Source: Acidithiobacillus ferrivorans (GTDB taxonomy: Bacteria; Pseudomonadota; Gammaproteobacteria; Acidithiobacillales; Acidithiobacillaceae). From it: a DNA stretch of 34,918 nucleotides. Position numbers and translations under genes: made by a program. The stretch is from NCBI GenBank assembly GCA_020723125.1, contig DYJM01000011.1, positions 1-34,918 of the forward strand. The letters run 5' to 3'. A model generated the notes under the pieces. The model made no database searches, was not told the origin of the DNA, and worked only from the letters and a program-made list of their open reading frames with translations. Shown here piece after piece: positions 26,584 to 34,918 of this stretch. Position 1 is the first letter of the stretch. Every line of letters starts with the position of its first letter.

Positions 26584-28104
26584 ATGGCGAATAGTCGCCC
26601 GAAAACCCTGTTGAAACGCCCGAAACTACTGATTACTGCTGTTGTTGCCGCGTGCTTTGGTTTTACCCTGGGCGCCACCGAATGGGCACAGGCCGATGCC
26701 ACCGCGACGGCACCCGCCTTGTCCATCCACACCAACACCGCACCCCAACAGGCGCTGGTTGCCCTCCCGGACTTTACCCCCATCATTGACCGCTATGGTC
26801 CGGCAGTGGTGAACATCAGCAGCACCACCAACAAAGTCATCCATCAACAGCACAACCCGTTTCCGCCAAATTCTCCTTTTTACCAGTTCTTTCAGCACTT
26901 CGGCGCACCCGGACAAGCCGGTCCCAGCCATCAGCAGCACGAAAAAATCCAATCTCTGGGTTCCGGATTCATCATCAGCCCGGATGGTTACATTGTCACC
27001 GCCGGTCATGTAGTACGGGGTGCCAATCATATTGTCGTCACGCTGACCAATCATCATGCCTATCCCGCCAAACTGATTGGACTTTCAGTACGCTACGATA
27101 CCGCTCTGCTGAAAATTGATGCCAAGGATCTGCCCACGGTTCCCATCGGCAATTCTGATCATCTGAAAGTCGGCCAGTGGTTGCTGGCGGTAGGTGCGCC
27201 CTTTGGTTTTTACAATACCGTCACCCAGGGGGTAGTCAGCGCCGTGAATCGGCCGTTGCCCGATGACGAATACATCCCTTTCATCCAGAGCGATGTGCCG
27301 ATCAATCCCGGCAACTCCGGTGGTCCGCTCTTTAACATGAAGGGCCAGGTAATCGGCATCAATGATCAGATTTATACCAACAGCGGCGGATATATGGGCT
27401 TGTCTTTCTCCATCCCCATCAATACCGTCATGCGCGTGGTGCAGGACTTCAAGGACCATAAACCCATTCAGTTCGGGTACCTGGGTGTCGAAGTGCAGGA
27501 TGTCACCCCGCAAATGGCGCAAGCCCTGCATCTTCAGGAACCGGTAGGCGCCCTCGTGGCTTCGGTGATGCCGGGCAGCCCCGCTGCCAAGGCCGGCATC
27601 CGGCCCGGTGATGTCATTGTGACCTATGACAGCAAACCGGTTTACAACGTCGGGCAACTGCCGCCCATGGTCGGCAACACAGTTCCCGGCACCCATGCCA
27701 GCGTGGGCATCCTCCATCATGGCGTCGCGGAAACCAAAAACGTGTTGGTCGCCGCCCTGCCGAAAAACATGGATGAACAGAACAGCAGTACCCAACCGGC
27801 AGCACCTGCAAAGACCCTGAAAATCAGTCGGATGGATATTCATGTTCAAAATCTGACTCCAGAAATTGAAAAACAGCTGGATGTTCACCATGGTGTGGTG
27901 GTGGTAGGCGTCAGTGAAGGCCCTGCCGCCGAAGCAGGCCTGATGCCCGGAATGATCATTCAGCAGATCAATCAGCAGGATGTCCATAATGTCAGCGAGC
28001 TGGCGCACATTGTCGCCGGACTACCCGCAGACCAACCCATTCCCATGTTGGTCCATCAGGGTAAAGCCAGCATCTATGTGGTCATTACCCTGTCGAAAAA
28101 ATAA
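26584..28104 (+). CDS. DegP/DegQ-type periplasmic serine protease
   Basis: The 506-residue protein has an N-terminal signal or anchor (LLITAVVAACFGFTLGA, cleaved near AQA|DAT). The trypsin-like domain has His142 (TAGHVV), Asp172 (YDTALLKI) and Ser245 (NPGNSGGPLF). Two PDZ domains follow, one beginning near FGYLGVEVQDVTP and the other near KISRMDIHVQNLTPEI. HtrA proteases degrade or refold damaged envelope proteins. The ATG at 26584 follows AAGGAG; the longer frame from 26542 is rejected. The histidine motif reads TAGH rather than the common TNNH. DegP versus DegQ cannot be settled. Confidence 0.93.
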   Translation: MANSRPKTLLKRPKLLITAVVAACFGFTLGATEWAQADATATAPALSIHTNTAPQQALVALPDFTPIIDRYGPAVVNISSTTNKVIHQQHNPFPPNSPFYQFFQHFGAPGQAGPSHQQHEKIQSLGSGFIISPDGYIVTAGHVVRGANHIVVTLTNHHAYPAKLIGLSVRYDTALLKIDAKDLPTVPIGNSDHLKVGQWLLAVGAPFGFYNTVTQGVVSAVNRPLPDDEYIPFIQSDVPINPGNSGGPLFNMKGQVIGINDQIYTNSGGYMGLSFSIPINTVMRVVQDFKDHKPIQFGYLGVEVQDVTPQMAQALHLQEPVGALVASVMPGSPAAKAGIRPGDVIVTYDSKPVYNVGQLPPMVGNTVPGTHASVGILHHGVAETKNVLVAALPKNMDEQNSSTQPAAPAKTLKISRMDIHVQNLTPEIEKQLDVHHGVVVVGVSEGPAAEAGLMPGMIIQQINQQDVHNVSELAHIVAGLPADQPIPMLVHQGKASIYVVITLSKK

Positions 28105-28106
28105 TC

Positions 28107-29018
28107 CTAGGCGCGGGGATGATGTTTTTCGTGCAAGGCCTTGAGGCGGGCCTGGGCGACGTGGGTGTAAATTTCCGTAGTACCCAGATTCGCATGCCCC
28201 AGCATCAACTGCACGCTGCGCAAATCAGCACCATGATTGAGCAGATGGGTGGCAAAAGCATGGCGCAAACTATGGGGTGAAACCGCCTGTTCGATTCCGG
28301 CGACCTTTGCATAAGCTTCTATATTCTGCCAGAAACGCTGGCGCGTCATCGCCGCCCCGCGAGCCGTCACAAATACGGCTGCAGAAATACGCTCACCCAG
28401 AATCCGGGGACGGGCATTTTGCAAATAAGCCGCGATTCGTTCAGCCGCCATTTCCCCCAAGGGCACCAGTCGTTCCTTGCGGCCTTTGCCAAAAACCATC
28501 ACCAGATCCGCACTTAGATCCAGTTGCCGCATTTCCAGATTGACCAGCTCGGAAACCCGCAAGCCGCAGGCATACATCAACTCCAGCATCGCCGCGTCGC
28601 GCAACCCCAGCGGCCGGGTCTGATCGGGCGCGGCCAGGAGGGCTTCAATTTGTGTTTCACTCAACACATGGGGCAAATAGCGGGCAAGACGAGGACTTTG
28701 CAAGTTCTGGCTGGGGTTGTGGCTTACCCAACCCGCACGCAGCGCATAAGCATAAAAACGGCGGATGCTGGATAGCAACCTGGCGACCGAACGCATTGCT
28801 GCGCCGGATTGCAGCTTTTGTCCAAGAATACGCGCCAGCATCCCGGCATCTGCACTCAATAAATGCGCGTCCTGCTCTGCCAGTGCTGAGCAAAGCTGGA
28901 GCAGATCCTGCCGATAAGCAGCCAGGGTATTTTCACCCAGATTCTTTTCGAGCCAGAGCGCATCCAGAAAGGCATCAATGCGCTGACGATCCTCAGATGG
29001 GGGTGATGCCATCGTCAT
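28107..29018 (-). CDS. xerD: Tyrosine recombinase XerD
   Basis: The 303-residue enzyme resolves chromosome dimers at dif with XerC. An N-terminal SAM-like domain (about 10-105) is followed by the catalytic residues Arg154 (CGLRVSELV), Lys178 (GKGRKER), His249 and Arg252 (SPHSLRHAF), His275 (GHANLGT) and Tyr284 (EIYTH). The end LKALHEKHHPRA matches XerD rather than XerC. Start codons at 29018 and 29012 are both possible. It converges with the DegP-type gene two bases away. Confidence 0.93.
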   Translation of the reverse strand: MTMASPPSEDRQRIDAFLDALWLEKNLGENTLAAYRQDLLQLCSALAEQDAHLLSADAGMLARILGQKLQSGAAMRSVARLLSSIRRFYAYALRAGWVSHNPSQNLQSPRLARYLPHVLSETQIEALLAAPDQTRPLGLRDAAMLELMYACGLRVSELVNLEMRQLDLSADLVMVFGKGRKERLVPLGEMAAERIAAYLQNARPRILGERISAAVFVTARGAAMTRQRFWQNIEAYAKVAGIEQAVSPHSLRHAFATHLLNHGADLRSVQLMLGHANLGTTEIYTHVAQARLKALHEKHHPRA

Positions 29019-29030
29019 GAGGCGGTTTAC

Positions 29031-30236
29031 TTAATCGAAATAAAAACGCAATACGACCAAAGGGTGAATCCATGCCAAGGGCCCTCCTGTGACCTGTCCG
29101 GCGCGCTGCGCGGTGCGCCAGATCGGCCAGAAACCCGTGGGATTCCCTTGGGCTACCGCCCGTTCGGCCAATTGTAGCCACCAATCAGCAGACGTTCCGG
29201 AAGCGGCGGCATAGAGCGCTCCCTGCCAGGTAAAAGGCGCCGGGACCGGTTCGGACAACGCCCTATCCCGATAAGCAGCGAGGGTACTGAAATCCGGCCA
29301 ATCCTCACGGCGCTGCCAACCGGCAAAGCCAAAAGTGCAGGCGGCAGCACTGAACAAGACCTTGCGTGCCTGGCGCAAACTGCGATGGGGCAAGGTCAGC
29401 AGGGTTCCCAGCCAGACGTATAAACGCATCAGCGCCTGAGGATCATGACGATGCCCCCCCTCAATAATCATCAGGGTCACCGTCAGAAACAACTGCCGAA
29501 TGGCATCCAGAGGCTGGTCGCCCAAGGCCCGGATCCGCCCCATGAAGGCGGGCAGATCGCGCTCGCGCAGGGCATGCAGCAAGGGCTTATCCACTTCAGG
29601 ATCGCGGCTTGCCCGCCCTTCCGGCACGACCACCGCAACACCGGGAGCCTGCTGCCAATGGCTCTGCAGCAGAGCCAAAGCCCCCAAGGCAAAAGGCCGG
29701 GCAGGCAGCCCGGCCGCTGCGTCATGCCATTCCCCAAACAGAATACTACGAAGGCCCTGCGCATGGCTGTCATCCGCCAGCCGCTGGGCCAGCCGATTCA
29801 GCAGCACACGCCGGGCATTTTCGTCATCGGCCATGCTCTGCAGCAAAGGCACCAGTTGCTCCAGATCGGCTTCTTCCACCGCTTTGGACAGTAGATCGAC
29901 TTCCATATCCAGCGGCATGGGCGCACTGGCTTCCAGCTTGAGCAAATCCGGCAAAGGGGCGGCCGTCAATGACGCGCGTTTTTCCTCCTGGATATCTACC
30001 GCAGCGGCCAAGAGCCCGACAGGAAGCTGCCCAGCAGCGGCCCAGATGGACTGGCTATCCACCACCACCTGCAAGGCCTCCGTATTGTCCGCTACACTCC
30101 ACCAGTACGGCAGGATATCCTCCTGCCAGGCCGATTGGAGCAGCAACTTCCGGGCGGGGTCGGCCCACAGGGCAGCCCGCCCATCAACAGACGCAGAACG
30201 CCAGAGTTCCAGGATTTCCCTGGACGCTGGCGTCAT
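29031..30236 (-). CDS. Large uncharacterised helical protein (401 residues)
   Basis: I do not recognise this family. It begins MTPASREILELWRSASVDGR and is almost entirely helical and acidic in its first half (LDMEVDLLSKAVEEADLEQL). The C-terminal half is richer in Trp and Arg (GFAGWQRREDWPDF, GTSADWWLQLAERA) and ends with HPLVVLRFYFD. No signal peptide is evident. The ATG at 30236 is preferred over a TTG at 30251. It lies between the ribosomal rplS gene and xerD, 54 bases after rplS. It may be a lineage-specific cytoplasmic protein. Confidence 0.75.
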   Translation of the reverse strand: MTPASREILELWRSASVDGRAALWADPARKLLLQSAWQEDILPYWWSVADNTEALQVVVDSQSIWAAAGQLPVGLLAAAVDIQEEKRASLTAAPLPDLLKLEASAPMPLDMEVDLLSKAVEEADLEQLVPLLQSMADDENARRVLLNRLAQRLADDSHAQGLRSILFGEWHDAAAGLPARPFALGALALLQSHWQQAPGVAVVVPEGRASRDPEVDKPLLHALRERDLPAFMGRIRALGDQPLDAIRQLFLTVTLMIIEGGHRHDPQALMRLYVWLGTLLTLPHRSLRQARKVLFSAAACTFGFAGWQRREDWPDFSTLAAYRDRALSEPVPAPFTWQGALYAAASGTSADWWLQLAERAVAQGNPTGFWPIWRTAQRAGQVTGGPLAWIHPLVVLRFYFD

Positions 30237-30290
30237 GATCAGATTATCCAAAGCGAACCCGGCCTTCGCCAGGAAGCGCAGCAGAAATCA

Positions 30291-30635
30291 TCAGCCCAGT
30301 TTTTCTTTGATGCGGGCAGCCTTACCAGACAGGTTACGCAGGTAGTAAAGCTTGGCACGACGCACATCACCGCGACGCTTGACTTCCACCTTGGTGACCA
30401 GCGGTGAATAAGCGGGGAAAACACGTTCCACACCCTCACCATTGGAGATTTTCCGCACCGTGAAGGCGGAATGCAGGCCACGATTGCGCCGGGCAATGCA
30501 GATTCCTTCAAAAATCTGGATACGTTCGCGGTCGCCTTCCTTCACCTTGACATGCACGGCAACCGTATCGCCTGCGCCAAAAGCCGGAAGTTCCGACTGA
30601 ACCTGTTCTTTGTTGATTTCATCAATGATGTTCAC
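30291..30635 (-). CDS. rplS: 50S ribosomal protein L19
   Basis: The 114-residue protein (E. coli 115) shows the L19 pattern [53 protein letters not shown]-like and the C-terminal [18 protein letters not shown]. The start is GTG at 30635, preceded by AAGGAG at a normal distance, which gives the usual L19 length. It is the last gene of the rpsP-rimM-trmD-rplS operon, 22 bases after trmD. Confidence 0.96.
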   Translation of the reverse strand: MNIIDEINKEQVQSELPAFGAGDTVAVHVKVKEGDRERIQIFEGICIARRNRGLHSAFTVRKISNGEGVERVFPAYSPLVTKVEVKRRGDVRRAKLYYLRNLSGKAARIKEKLG

Positions 30636-30657
30636 AGCCCTGCTCCTTCGCCTAGTT

Positions 30658-31401
30658 TTACTGCACTTCGCCGTCCTGACGGCGATAATCATCCAATAAC
30701 TTCTGCTCACGCGCACTCAAAACGCGCTGCGCCAACAAATCCGGACGCCGCTCAGCCGTACGCCCCAAAGACTGCTGCAGGCGCCAACTACGAATCCGGG
30801 CATGATCTCCCGAAAGCAAGACTTCCGGAACCTTTACCCCCCCCACCACTTCCGGGCGCGTAAAATGTGGACAATCCAGCAAGCCGTGATCCGCAAAGCT
30901 ATCTTCGGCTGCCGAGTCCGCATGTCCCAACAAACCCGGTAACTGCCGGGCCACCGCTTCAATCAATACCAGGGCAGGCAACTCCCCACCTGCCAGTACA
31001 TAATCGCCAATGGACCATTCTGCATCCACCGCCGCCAGCACCCGCTCGTCAATGCCTTCATAGCGGCCTGCCAGCAAAATCAATCCGTCTGCCCCGGCAA
31101 AGCCCTGCACGGCTCCCTGCTGCAGACGCTGCCCCTGGGGGGACAGGTAAATCACCGGCGCCCCCGGGTTTGCTTCGCGTGCCGCAGCAATGGCTGCCAA
31201 CAACGGGGGTGCCATCATCAACATTCCCGGACCACCACCAAAAGGCCGGTCATCCACGCGGCGATGCGCATTATCGCTAAAATCGCGAGGGTTCCAGGCA
31301 TGTATCTGGATCAGCCCACGCGCCTGAGCCCGCCCCAGCACCCCCTCGCGCAGATAACCGTGAATCAGCTCCGGAAAAATAGTGATGACATCAAAACGCA
31401 T
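30658..31401 (-). CDS. trmD: tRNA (guanine37-N1)-methyltransferase
   Basis: The 247-residue SPOUT enzyme makes m1G37 in tRNAs. Characteristic stretches are [12 protein letters not shown] (2-13), [27 protein letters not shown] and the knot region [16 protein letters not shown]. The ATG at 31401 overlaps the rimM stop (TGATG), which suggests translational coupling; a GTG directly upstream could also serve. Length is normal. Confidence 0.96.
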   Translation of the reverse strand: MRFDVITIFPELIHGYLREGVLGRAQARGLIQIHAWNPRDFSDNAHRRVDDRPFGGGPGMLMMAPPLLAAIAAAREANPGAPVIYLSPQGQRLQQGAVQGFAGADGLILLAGRYEGIDERVLAAVDAEWSIGDYVLAGGELPALVLIEAVARQLPGLLGHADSAAEDSFADHGLLDCPHFTRPEVVGGVKVPEVLLSGDHARIRSWRLQQSLGRTAERRPDLLAQRVLSAREQKLLDDYRRQDGEVQ

Positions 31402-31916
31402 CACCAGTCCGCTTGCCAGTCCACGGTGATCAGTCCCGCACTCTGGTCCACTCCAGCTGCACTGGCATCGGACCAGGGAATCAGCAATTCCCCGCCTTTT
31501 TCAGCGTCCAGTACCATAACGTCATTCGCACCGGTTTCGAGAAATCCCTTCACATTTCCCAGAAACTGGCCTTCCTGATTCAGCACCCGCATGCCAATCA
31601 AATCGCGCCAGTAAAATTCACCGGTCTCCAGCTCCGGCAACTGCGCCCGGGCAATGCTGATCTCCTGACCAATGAGGGCACGGGCCTGTTCCCGGTCACT
31701 GACTTCCGCCAGCTTGGCAACCACGCCTTCACCCTGCATACGTCCTTCTTCCAGCACATAAGGCCGCCGTTCAGAACCCAGAAACCAGGGTGAGTAGTCG
31801 AGAATGGCATCACGCAGCTCCGTAAAAGAGAACACTTTTACCATTCCACGCACACCGTAGATGCCGGAAATTTTTCCCAGCACCACCCATTCTTCAGACT
31901 CAGGCAGCAGCGACAC
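31401..31916 (-). CDS. rimM: 16S rRNA processing protein RimM
   Basis: The 171-residue maturation factor for the 30S subunit has an N-terminal RimM barrel ([20 protein letters not shown]) and a C-terminal PRC-barrel-like domain ([29 protein letters not shown]). The start is GTG at 31916, which overlaps rpsP by 17 bases. The stop overlaps the trmD start, consistent with the common rpsP-rimM-trmD-rplS operon. Confidence 0.94.
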   Translation of the reverse strand: MSLLPESEEWVVLGKISGIYGVRGMVKVFSFTELRDAILDYSPWFLGSERRPYVLEEGRMQGEGVVAKLAEVSDREQARALIGQEISIARAQLPELETGEFYWRDLIGMRVLNQEGQFLGNVKGFLETGANDVMVLDAEKGGELLIPWSDASAAGVDQSAGLITVDWQADW

Positions 31917-32160
31917 CCGTCTTACTCACGCCTTCTTTCTTGAAAAAGCCGGCTACCGTATCGGAAGGCTGCGCGCCCTGGCTGAGCCAGTAAGCGGCAC
32001 GCTCTTTGTCGATGCGCAATTCGGCCGTAGCACCAATGGGATTGTAAAAACCCAGGCGCTCAATGAAACGGCCATCGCGCCGGTTACGACTATCCGTCAC
32101 CACGATGTGATAAAAAGGCCGCTTTTTGGCGCCGCCCCGAGCCATACGAATGACTACCAT
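31900..32160 (-). CDS. rpsP: 30S ribosomal protein S16
   Basis: The 86-residue protein shows the S16 signature [20 protein letters not shown], then [19 protein letters not shown] and [17 protein letters not shown]. It is the first gene of its operon, with GGAGAA before the ATG. It follows ffh by 69 bases on the same strand, and the leader contains a short hairpin (32182-32200). Confidence 0.96.
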   Translation of the reverse strand: MVVIRMARGGAKKRPFYHIVVTDSRNRRDGRFIERLGFYNPIGATAELRIDKERAAYWLSQGAQPSDTVAGFFKKEGVSKTGVAAA

Positions 32161-32181
32161 GTGTTCTCCTTAACCATGTCC

Positions 32182-32200
32182 TCTCCCACTGGACGGGAGA
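32182..32200 (-). repeat. Hairpin in the rpsP leader
   Basis: On the minus strand TCTCCC (32200-32195) and GGGAGA (32187-32182) form a 6-bp stem with a 7-base loop, 21 bases upstream of the rpsP start codon. There is no T-run after it, so it is not a typical terminator. A leader role is possible but unproven. Confidence 0.35.
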
Positions 32201-32229
32201 AAGGCGCGTATCGTAACTAAAAACAAGCT

Positions 32230-33606
32230 CTAACGGAAGGGTAAACCGCCCTTTAACATCGATTTGGGATTCATCCCCAATAAACGGCTGAGTCCGCGCC
32301 CGCCTTTTCCCATTTTTTTGAACATCTTCTGCATCATCTCAAACTGCTTGAGCAGCTTGTTGACCTCCGTTACGGTGGTTCCAGCGCCTGCAGCGATGCG
32401 ACGCCGACGCGAAGCCTTGATGATTTCCGGATGCCGGCGTTCGCCGGGCGTCATGGAATTGATAATGGCCTCCAGACGACGCATGGGTTTACCGTCCTGC
32501 ATGGCCGCCTGTGCCTCAGCGGGGAGCTCACCCATCCCCGGCAATTTATCCATGATGCTCGACAGGCCACCCATTTTTTCCAGTTGTCGGAGTTGCTGGC
32601 GAAAATCTTCCAGGTCAAAACCTTTCCCGCTGCGCAGCTTCTCGGTCATTTTCTGCGCTTGCTCAACATCGACATCCTGTTGGACCTGCTCAACCAGGCT
32701 GACAATATCGCCCATGCCCAAAATACGCGAAGCCAGTCGATCCGGATAAAAAGGTTCCAGACCCTTGCGGATTTTTTCGCCAATACCCATAAACTTGATG
32801 GGCTTGCCGGTAATGGCCCGCACCGACAAGGCAGCGCCACCACGCGCGTCACCGTCAGCCTTGGTCAAAATGACGCCGGTCAGCGGCAAGGCATCATTAA
32901 AAGCCTTGGCCGTATTGACCGCATCCTGACCGGTCATGGCGTCCACCACAAACAGCAACTCCACCGGCTGGACGGCAGCGGTCAAAGCCTGAGCTTCCGC
33001 CATCATGGCGTCATCCACATGCAGGCGTCCGGCGGTATCGACAATCAACACGTCAAATACCCCGCGCTGCGCTGCCGCCAAGGCATCTTTGGCAATCTGC
33101 ACCGGCTGCTGGTCTGGACGGGACGGGAATACTTCGACCTCAATATCCTTGCCCAGATGCGCCAACTGCTCCATGGCGGCAGGCCGATAGACGTCGGTAC
33201 TCACCATCATGACCCGCTTTTTTTCTTTGTCCTTGAGCCACAAGGCGAGCTTGGCACTGGTCGTGGTTTTACCGGAACCCTGCAACCCGGCCAAAAGGAT
33301 CACCGCCGGAGGACGGGCACTCAAATCCAGCCGGTCATTGTGCTCGCCCATGAGCTTGACCAGTTCATCATTGACAATCTTGATAAACACCTGCCCCGGC
33401 GACAGGCTTTTCACCACTTCCTCACCCAGCGCCGATTCGCGCACCTTGTTGATGAAGTCTTTCACCACCGGCAGCGCCACATCGGCTTCCAGCAAGGCCA
33501 AGCGCACTTCACGCAGGGCGTCACGAATATTGTCTTCGCTCAAACGCCCCTGGCCACGCAGGTTTTTAAAAGTCTGGGTGAGTTTTTGGGTCAGATTGTC
33601 AAACAT
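32230..33606 (-). CDS. ffh: Signal recognition particle protein Ffh
   Basis: The 458-residue GTPase binds 4.5S RNA and signal sequences of nascent membrane proteins. It has an N domain, the G domain with GLQGSGKTTTSAKLA, DTAGRLHVDD, TKADGDARGGAAL and GMGDIVSLVEQ, and the methionine-rich M domain (QFEMMQKMFKKM) near the C-terminus. The length is usual. The start codon follows a GA/G-rich ribosome-binding site that lies inside a small hairpin. Confidence 0.97.
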   Translation of the reverse strand: MFDNLTQKLTQTFKNLRGQGRLSEDNIRDALREVRLALLEADVALPVVKDFINKVRESALGEEVVKSLSPGQVFIKIVNDELVKLMGEHNDRLDLSARPPAVILLAGLQGSGKTTTSAKLALWLKDKEKKRVMMVSTDVYRPAAMEQLAHLGKDIEVEVFPSRPDQQPVQIAKDALAAAQRGVFDVLIVDTAGRLHVDDAMMAEAQALTAAVQPVELLFVVDAMTGQDAVNTAKAFNDALPLTGVILTKADGDARGGAALSVRAITGKPIKFMGIGEKIRKGLEPFYPDRLASRILGMGDIVSLVEQVQQDVDVEQAQKMTEKLRSGKGFDLEDFRQQLRQLEKMGGLSSIMDKLPGMGELPAEAQAAMQDGKPMRRLEAIINSMTPGERRHPEIIKASRRRRIAAGAGTTVTEVNKLLKQFEMMQKMFKKMGKGGRGLSRLLGMNPKSMLKGGLPFR

Positions 33607-33611
33607 GGGTC

Positions 33612-33627
33612 CCCCTCAGTTCAGGGG
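33612..33627 (-). promoter_or_regulatory. Hairpin covering the ffh ribosome-binding site
   Basis: On the minus strand CCCCT (33627-33623) pairs with AGGGG (33616-33612) across a 6-base loop. The right arm is the purine-rich Shine-Dalgarno element directly before the ffh ATG (33606). Folding would hide it, so translation could be moderated. The stem is short. Confidence 0.35.
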
Positions 33628-33691
33628 TGGATTTTGGACTGTATGGCTCGGTCGTGCAATGGTGGGGTTTTCAGCCGGAACCATCAGGTGT

Positions 33692-34081
33692 TCATGATTT
33701 ACCGCAGATATCCGACACCATCAAGCTCTTTTTTCCTTTTGGGAGACTCGCATCCTGTTTAACCAGGGTCACCTGCAACATGCAGCTATTGGGACCCATA
33801 TACAGGACACCCAGGTCTTCTGGTATACCCGGCATGCGCCTCGGATTGTGCCAGCCTGTTTTTGCCAGCAGCTTTTGCGTCAGAGTCTGTAGCTGCTCCT
33901 GGCCAGCCGAGGCAGAGATGATAAAATCATACTGCTGTATATTTTCCCCTTCCGAATGCAGACGTGCTTTGGCATCAGGGAAAACTGTATGCACAACCTG
34001 CGGGATATCTAGACCCGCAAAGGCCAGGTCCGTGCCCAACAGAAACACCCCTACACCTAGCATCACTTTCCATTTCCGCAT
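33692..34081 (-). CDS. Exported protein of unknown function
   Basis: The 129-residue protein has a signal peptide (KWKVMLGVGVFLLGTDLAFA, cleaved after AFA). The mature part has two cysteines (in PNSCMLQV and DICGKS) that could form a disulfide, and a NIQQYDFIISASAGQEQLQ segment. No family is recognised. The ATG at 34081 has AGGGA six bases upstream; ATG 34087 is too close to it. It precedes ffh on the same strand, with an 85-base gap. Confidence 0.65.
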   Translation of the reverse strand: MRKWKVMLGVGVFLLGTDLAFAGLDIPQVVHTVFPDAKARLHSEGENIQQYDFIISASAGQEQLQTLTQKLLAKTGWHNPRRMPGIPEDLGVLYMGPNSCMLQVTLVKQDASLPKGKKSLMVSDICGKS

Positions 34082-34199
34082 GTTCATTCCCTATCTCTCC
34101 ATATAAGACAATCCATCTTGAGCCGCAGCGCGAGCGTAGCGGGGCGCTGTTTCAAAAATATTTCATGGCTTCCCTTTTCAAGCTCGCGCGGGAGATTTT

Positions 34200-34634
34200 T
34201 CATGATGATTCTGCTTCCTCAGTGCTTCCATTCGTCTCTAGTTCCAGCATGGATTGCATGAGCTTGTGATGGATGCGCCAGGCTGTGGGGTAACTGACGC
34301 CGAGCTGGCGACTCAGCGCCAATGCGGACATCCCGGTTTTCGCCTGGCTGATCAGGTAAATGGCCAGAAACCAGAGGGTCAAAGGCAAACGCGTTCCTTG
34401 AAAAAGGGTTCCGGCAATCAACGAAGTCTGATGGCGACAATGGCTGCACTGAAAGGTCTTGCGCGAGCCGCCTTTCAGAACAGAATGGCGGGTACCGCCA
34501 CACTGGGGGCCATGAAATCCGTCTGGCCAGCGCGCCGGTTCCAGGGCTGCTGCGCACTGCTCCTCAGTGCCAAATTGCTGCAGAAAATCGGGGAGAGACA
34601 ATCCTTTCTGAAACTGCAGGCGGTTCATCGCCAT
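34200..34634 (-). pseudogene. Truncated IS1595-family transposase (N-terminal part)
   Basis: The 144 residues contain the IS1595-type N-terminus: NRLQFQKGLSLPDFLQQFG, a zinc ribbon and an HTH region with SRQLGVSYPTAWRIHHKLM. They then stop after a non-matching tail. Full transposases of this group are about 300 residues with a DDE catalytic domain, which is missing here. The zinc ribbon is also damaged: the first cysteine of the CPxC knuckle is Gly42, while Cys45, Cys63 and Cys66 remain. It is most likely an inactive remnant. ATG codons at 34634 or 34628 could start it; no terminal inverted repeats were found. Confidence 0.75.
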
Positions 34635-34681
34635 GGGACACCTCACTGCCATTAAGAATCAGTGGATTATACCAGGATAGA

Positions 34682-34843
34682 TTATACTGTATGAAAGTAC
34701 AGCTTGAACATCGTGCCAATCAGGAAATTTTTTGTGGTCAAGGCCTCTTTCGCCGTCAAGACGTCCTTGACCAGAGCAGGGACGCTCGAAAATGCAACAG
34801 CCCACAGGCTGGTGCCAATGCTCCTCTTGACCTTATCTTCCAC
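34682..34843 (-). CDS. Possible small hydrophobic protein (53 residues)
   Basis: A frame from GTG 34843 encodes a helical, mostly hydrophobic sequence including GTSLWAVAFSSVPALVKDVL and KNFLIGTMFKLYFHTV. A purine-rich AGGGAGGG sits just before the GTG, but very close to it. An in-frame TAG lies three codons upstream, and the same frame continues beyond it to the window end. It may be a small gene or the 3' part of a broken longer gene. No family is recognised. Confidence 0.35.
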   Translation of the reverse strand: MEDKVKRSIGTSLWAVAFSSVPALVKDVLTAKEALTTKNFLIGTMFKLYFHTV

Positions 34844-34849
34844 CCCTCC

Positions 34850-34918
34850 CTAGAGTGCCGCCACCCACATTCTGCTCGTCGATCCCTTGGAGTTGTTGCC
34901 CCCTTCGGGCATCTCGTA
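34850..34918 (-). CDS. Partial C-terminus (22 residues) entering at the right edge
   Basis: From the window edge the minus strand reads YEMPEGGNNSKGSTSRMWVA then AL and TAG at 34850-34852. It shares its frame with the small hydrophobic ORF downstream. It could be the end of a gene starting outside the window, or part of a single gene broken by this stop. Too short to assign. Confidence 0.3.
   Translation of the reverse strand, partial: YEMPEGGNNSKGSTSRMWVAAL

Noticed and set aside
34691-34918. Plus-strand frame starting at ATG 34691 and open to the window end
   Set aside because: Its sequence is rich in Arg, His and Pro with no recognisable pattern; the opposite frame looks more protein-like.
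1-34918. CRISPR array, tRNA or rRNA genes
   Set aside because: No regularly spaced repeats, cloverleaf-like segments or rRNA signatures were seen in the intergenic regions.

Overview
The window looks like chromosomal DNA of a gammaproteobacterium-like autotroph, most likely an Acidithiobacillus relative. This is inferred from moderate-to-high GC, the proteobacterial order rpsP-rimM-trmD-rplS, divergent ssb/uvrA, a SoxK-like exported protein and the general style of the proteins; no rRNA is present to confirm it. Coding density is high and no gene-free stretch exceeds 300 bases. The longest non-coding interval with structure lies at about 7765-7939.

Layout. Positions 1-5906 (minus strand) form a housekeeping run: cysM, a YdbH-like and a YdbL-like envelope pair, a PolB-type 3'-5' exonuclease, the 23S rRNA methyltransferase rlmD and the start of an L,D-transpeptidase cut by the window edge. 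Positions 6003-7427 (plus) hold a VIT-family metal transporter and 6-phosphogluconolactonase. At 7441-7935 is a decayed HicA/HicB toxin-antitoxin locus next to an integron attC-like site. Positions 7940-9306 (minus) hold a stomatin/NfeD pair.

Positions 9337-18487 are a storage-polysaccharide region. glgB (minus) diverges from a plus-strand run of glgC, two GH57 enzymes, a ROK-family glucokinase and murI, packed with gaps of a few bases or overlaps. Together they supply ADP-glucose, branch the glucan, trim or rearrange it and re-phosphorylate free glucose; pgl nearby links glucose 6-phosphate to the oxidative pentose phosphate route. No glycogen synthase gene is visible here.

Positions 18484-22030 carry a SoxK-like exported protein, a DUF445 membrane protein, a Pmp3-type peptide, an apparently intact MazE/MazF module with a strong palindromic operator, and ssb. 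Positions 22133-28104 (plus) carry uvrA, an unknown protein, a CnoX-type thioredoxin-TPR chaperedoxin preceded by a sigma-32-like promoter, and a DegP/DegQ protease preceded by a sigma-E-like promoter. Positions 28107-33606 (minus) carry xerD, a large unknown protein, rplS-trmD-rimM-rpsP and ffh. The right end has an exported unknown protein, a truncated IS1595-family transposase and what looks like a broken reading frame.

No complete new system stands out. The most notable signals are the attC-like site beside the broken HicAB pair, the two stress-type promoters placed in front of the two protein-quality-control genes, and the YdbH/YdbL pair without a separate YnbE.
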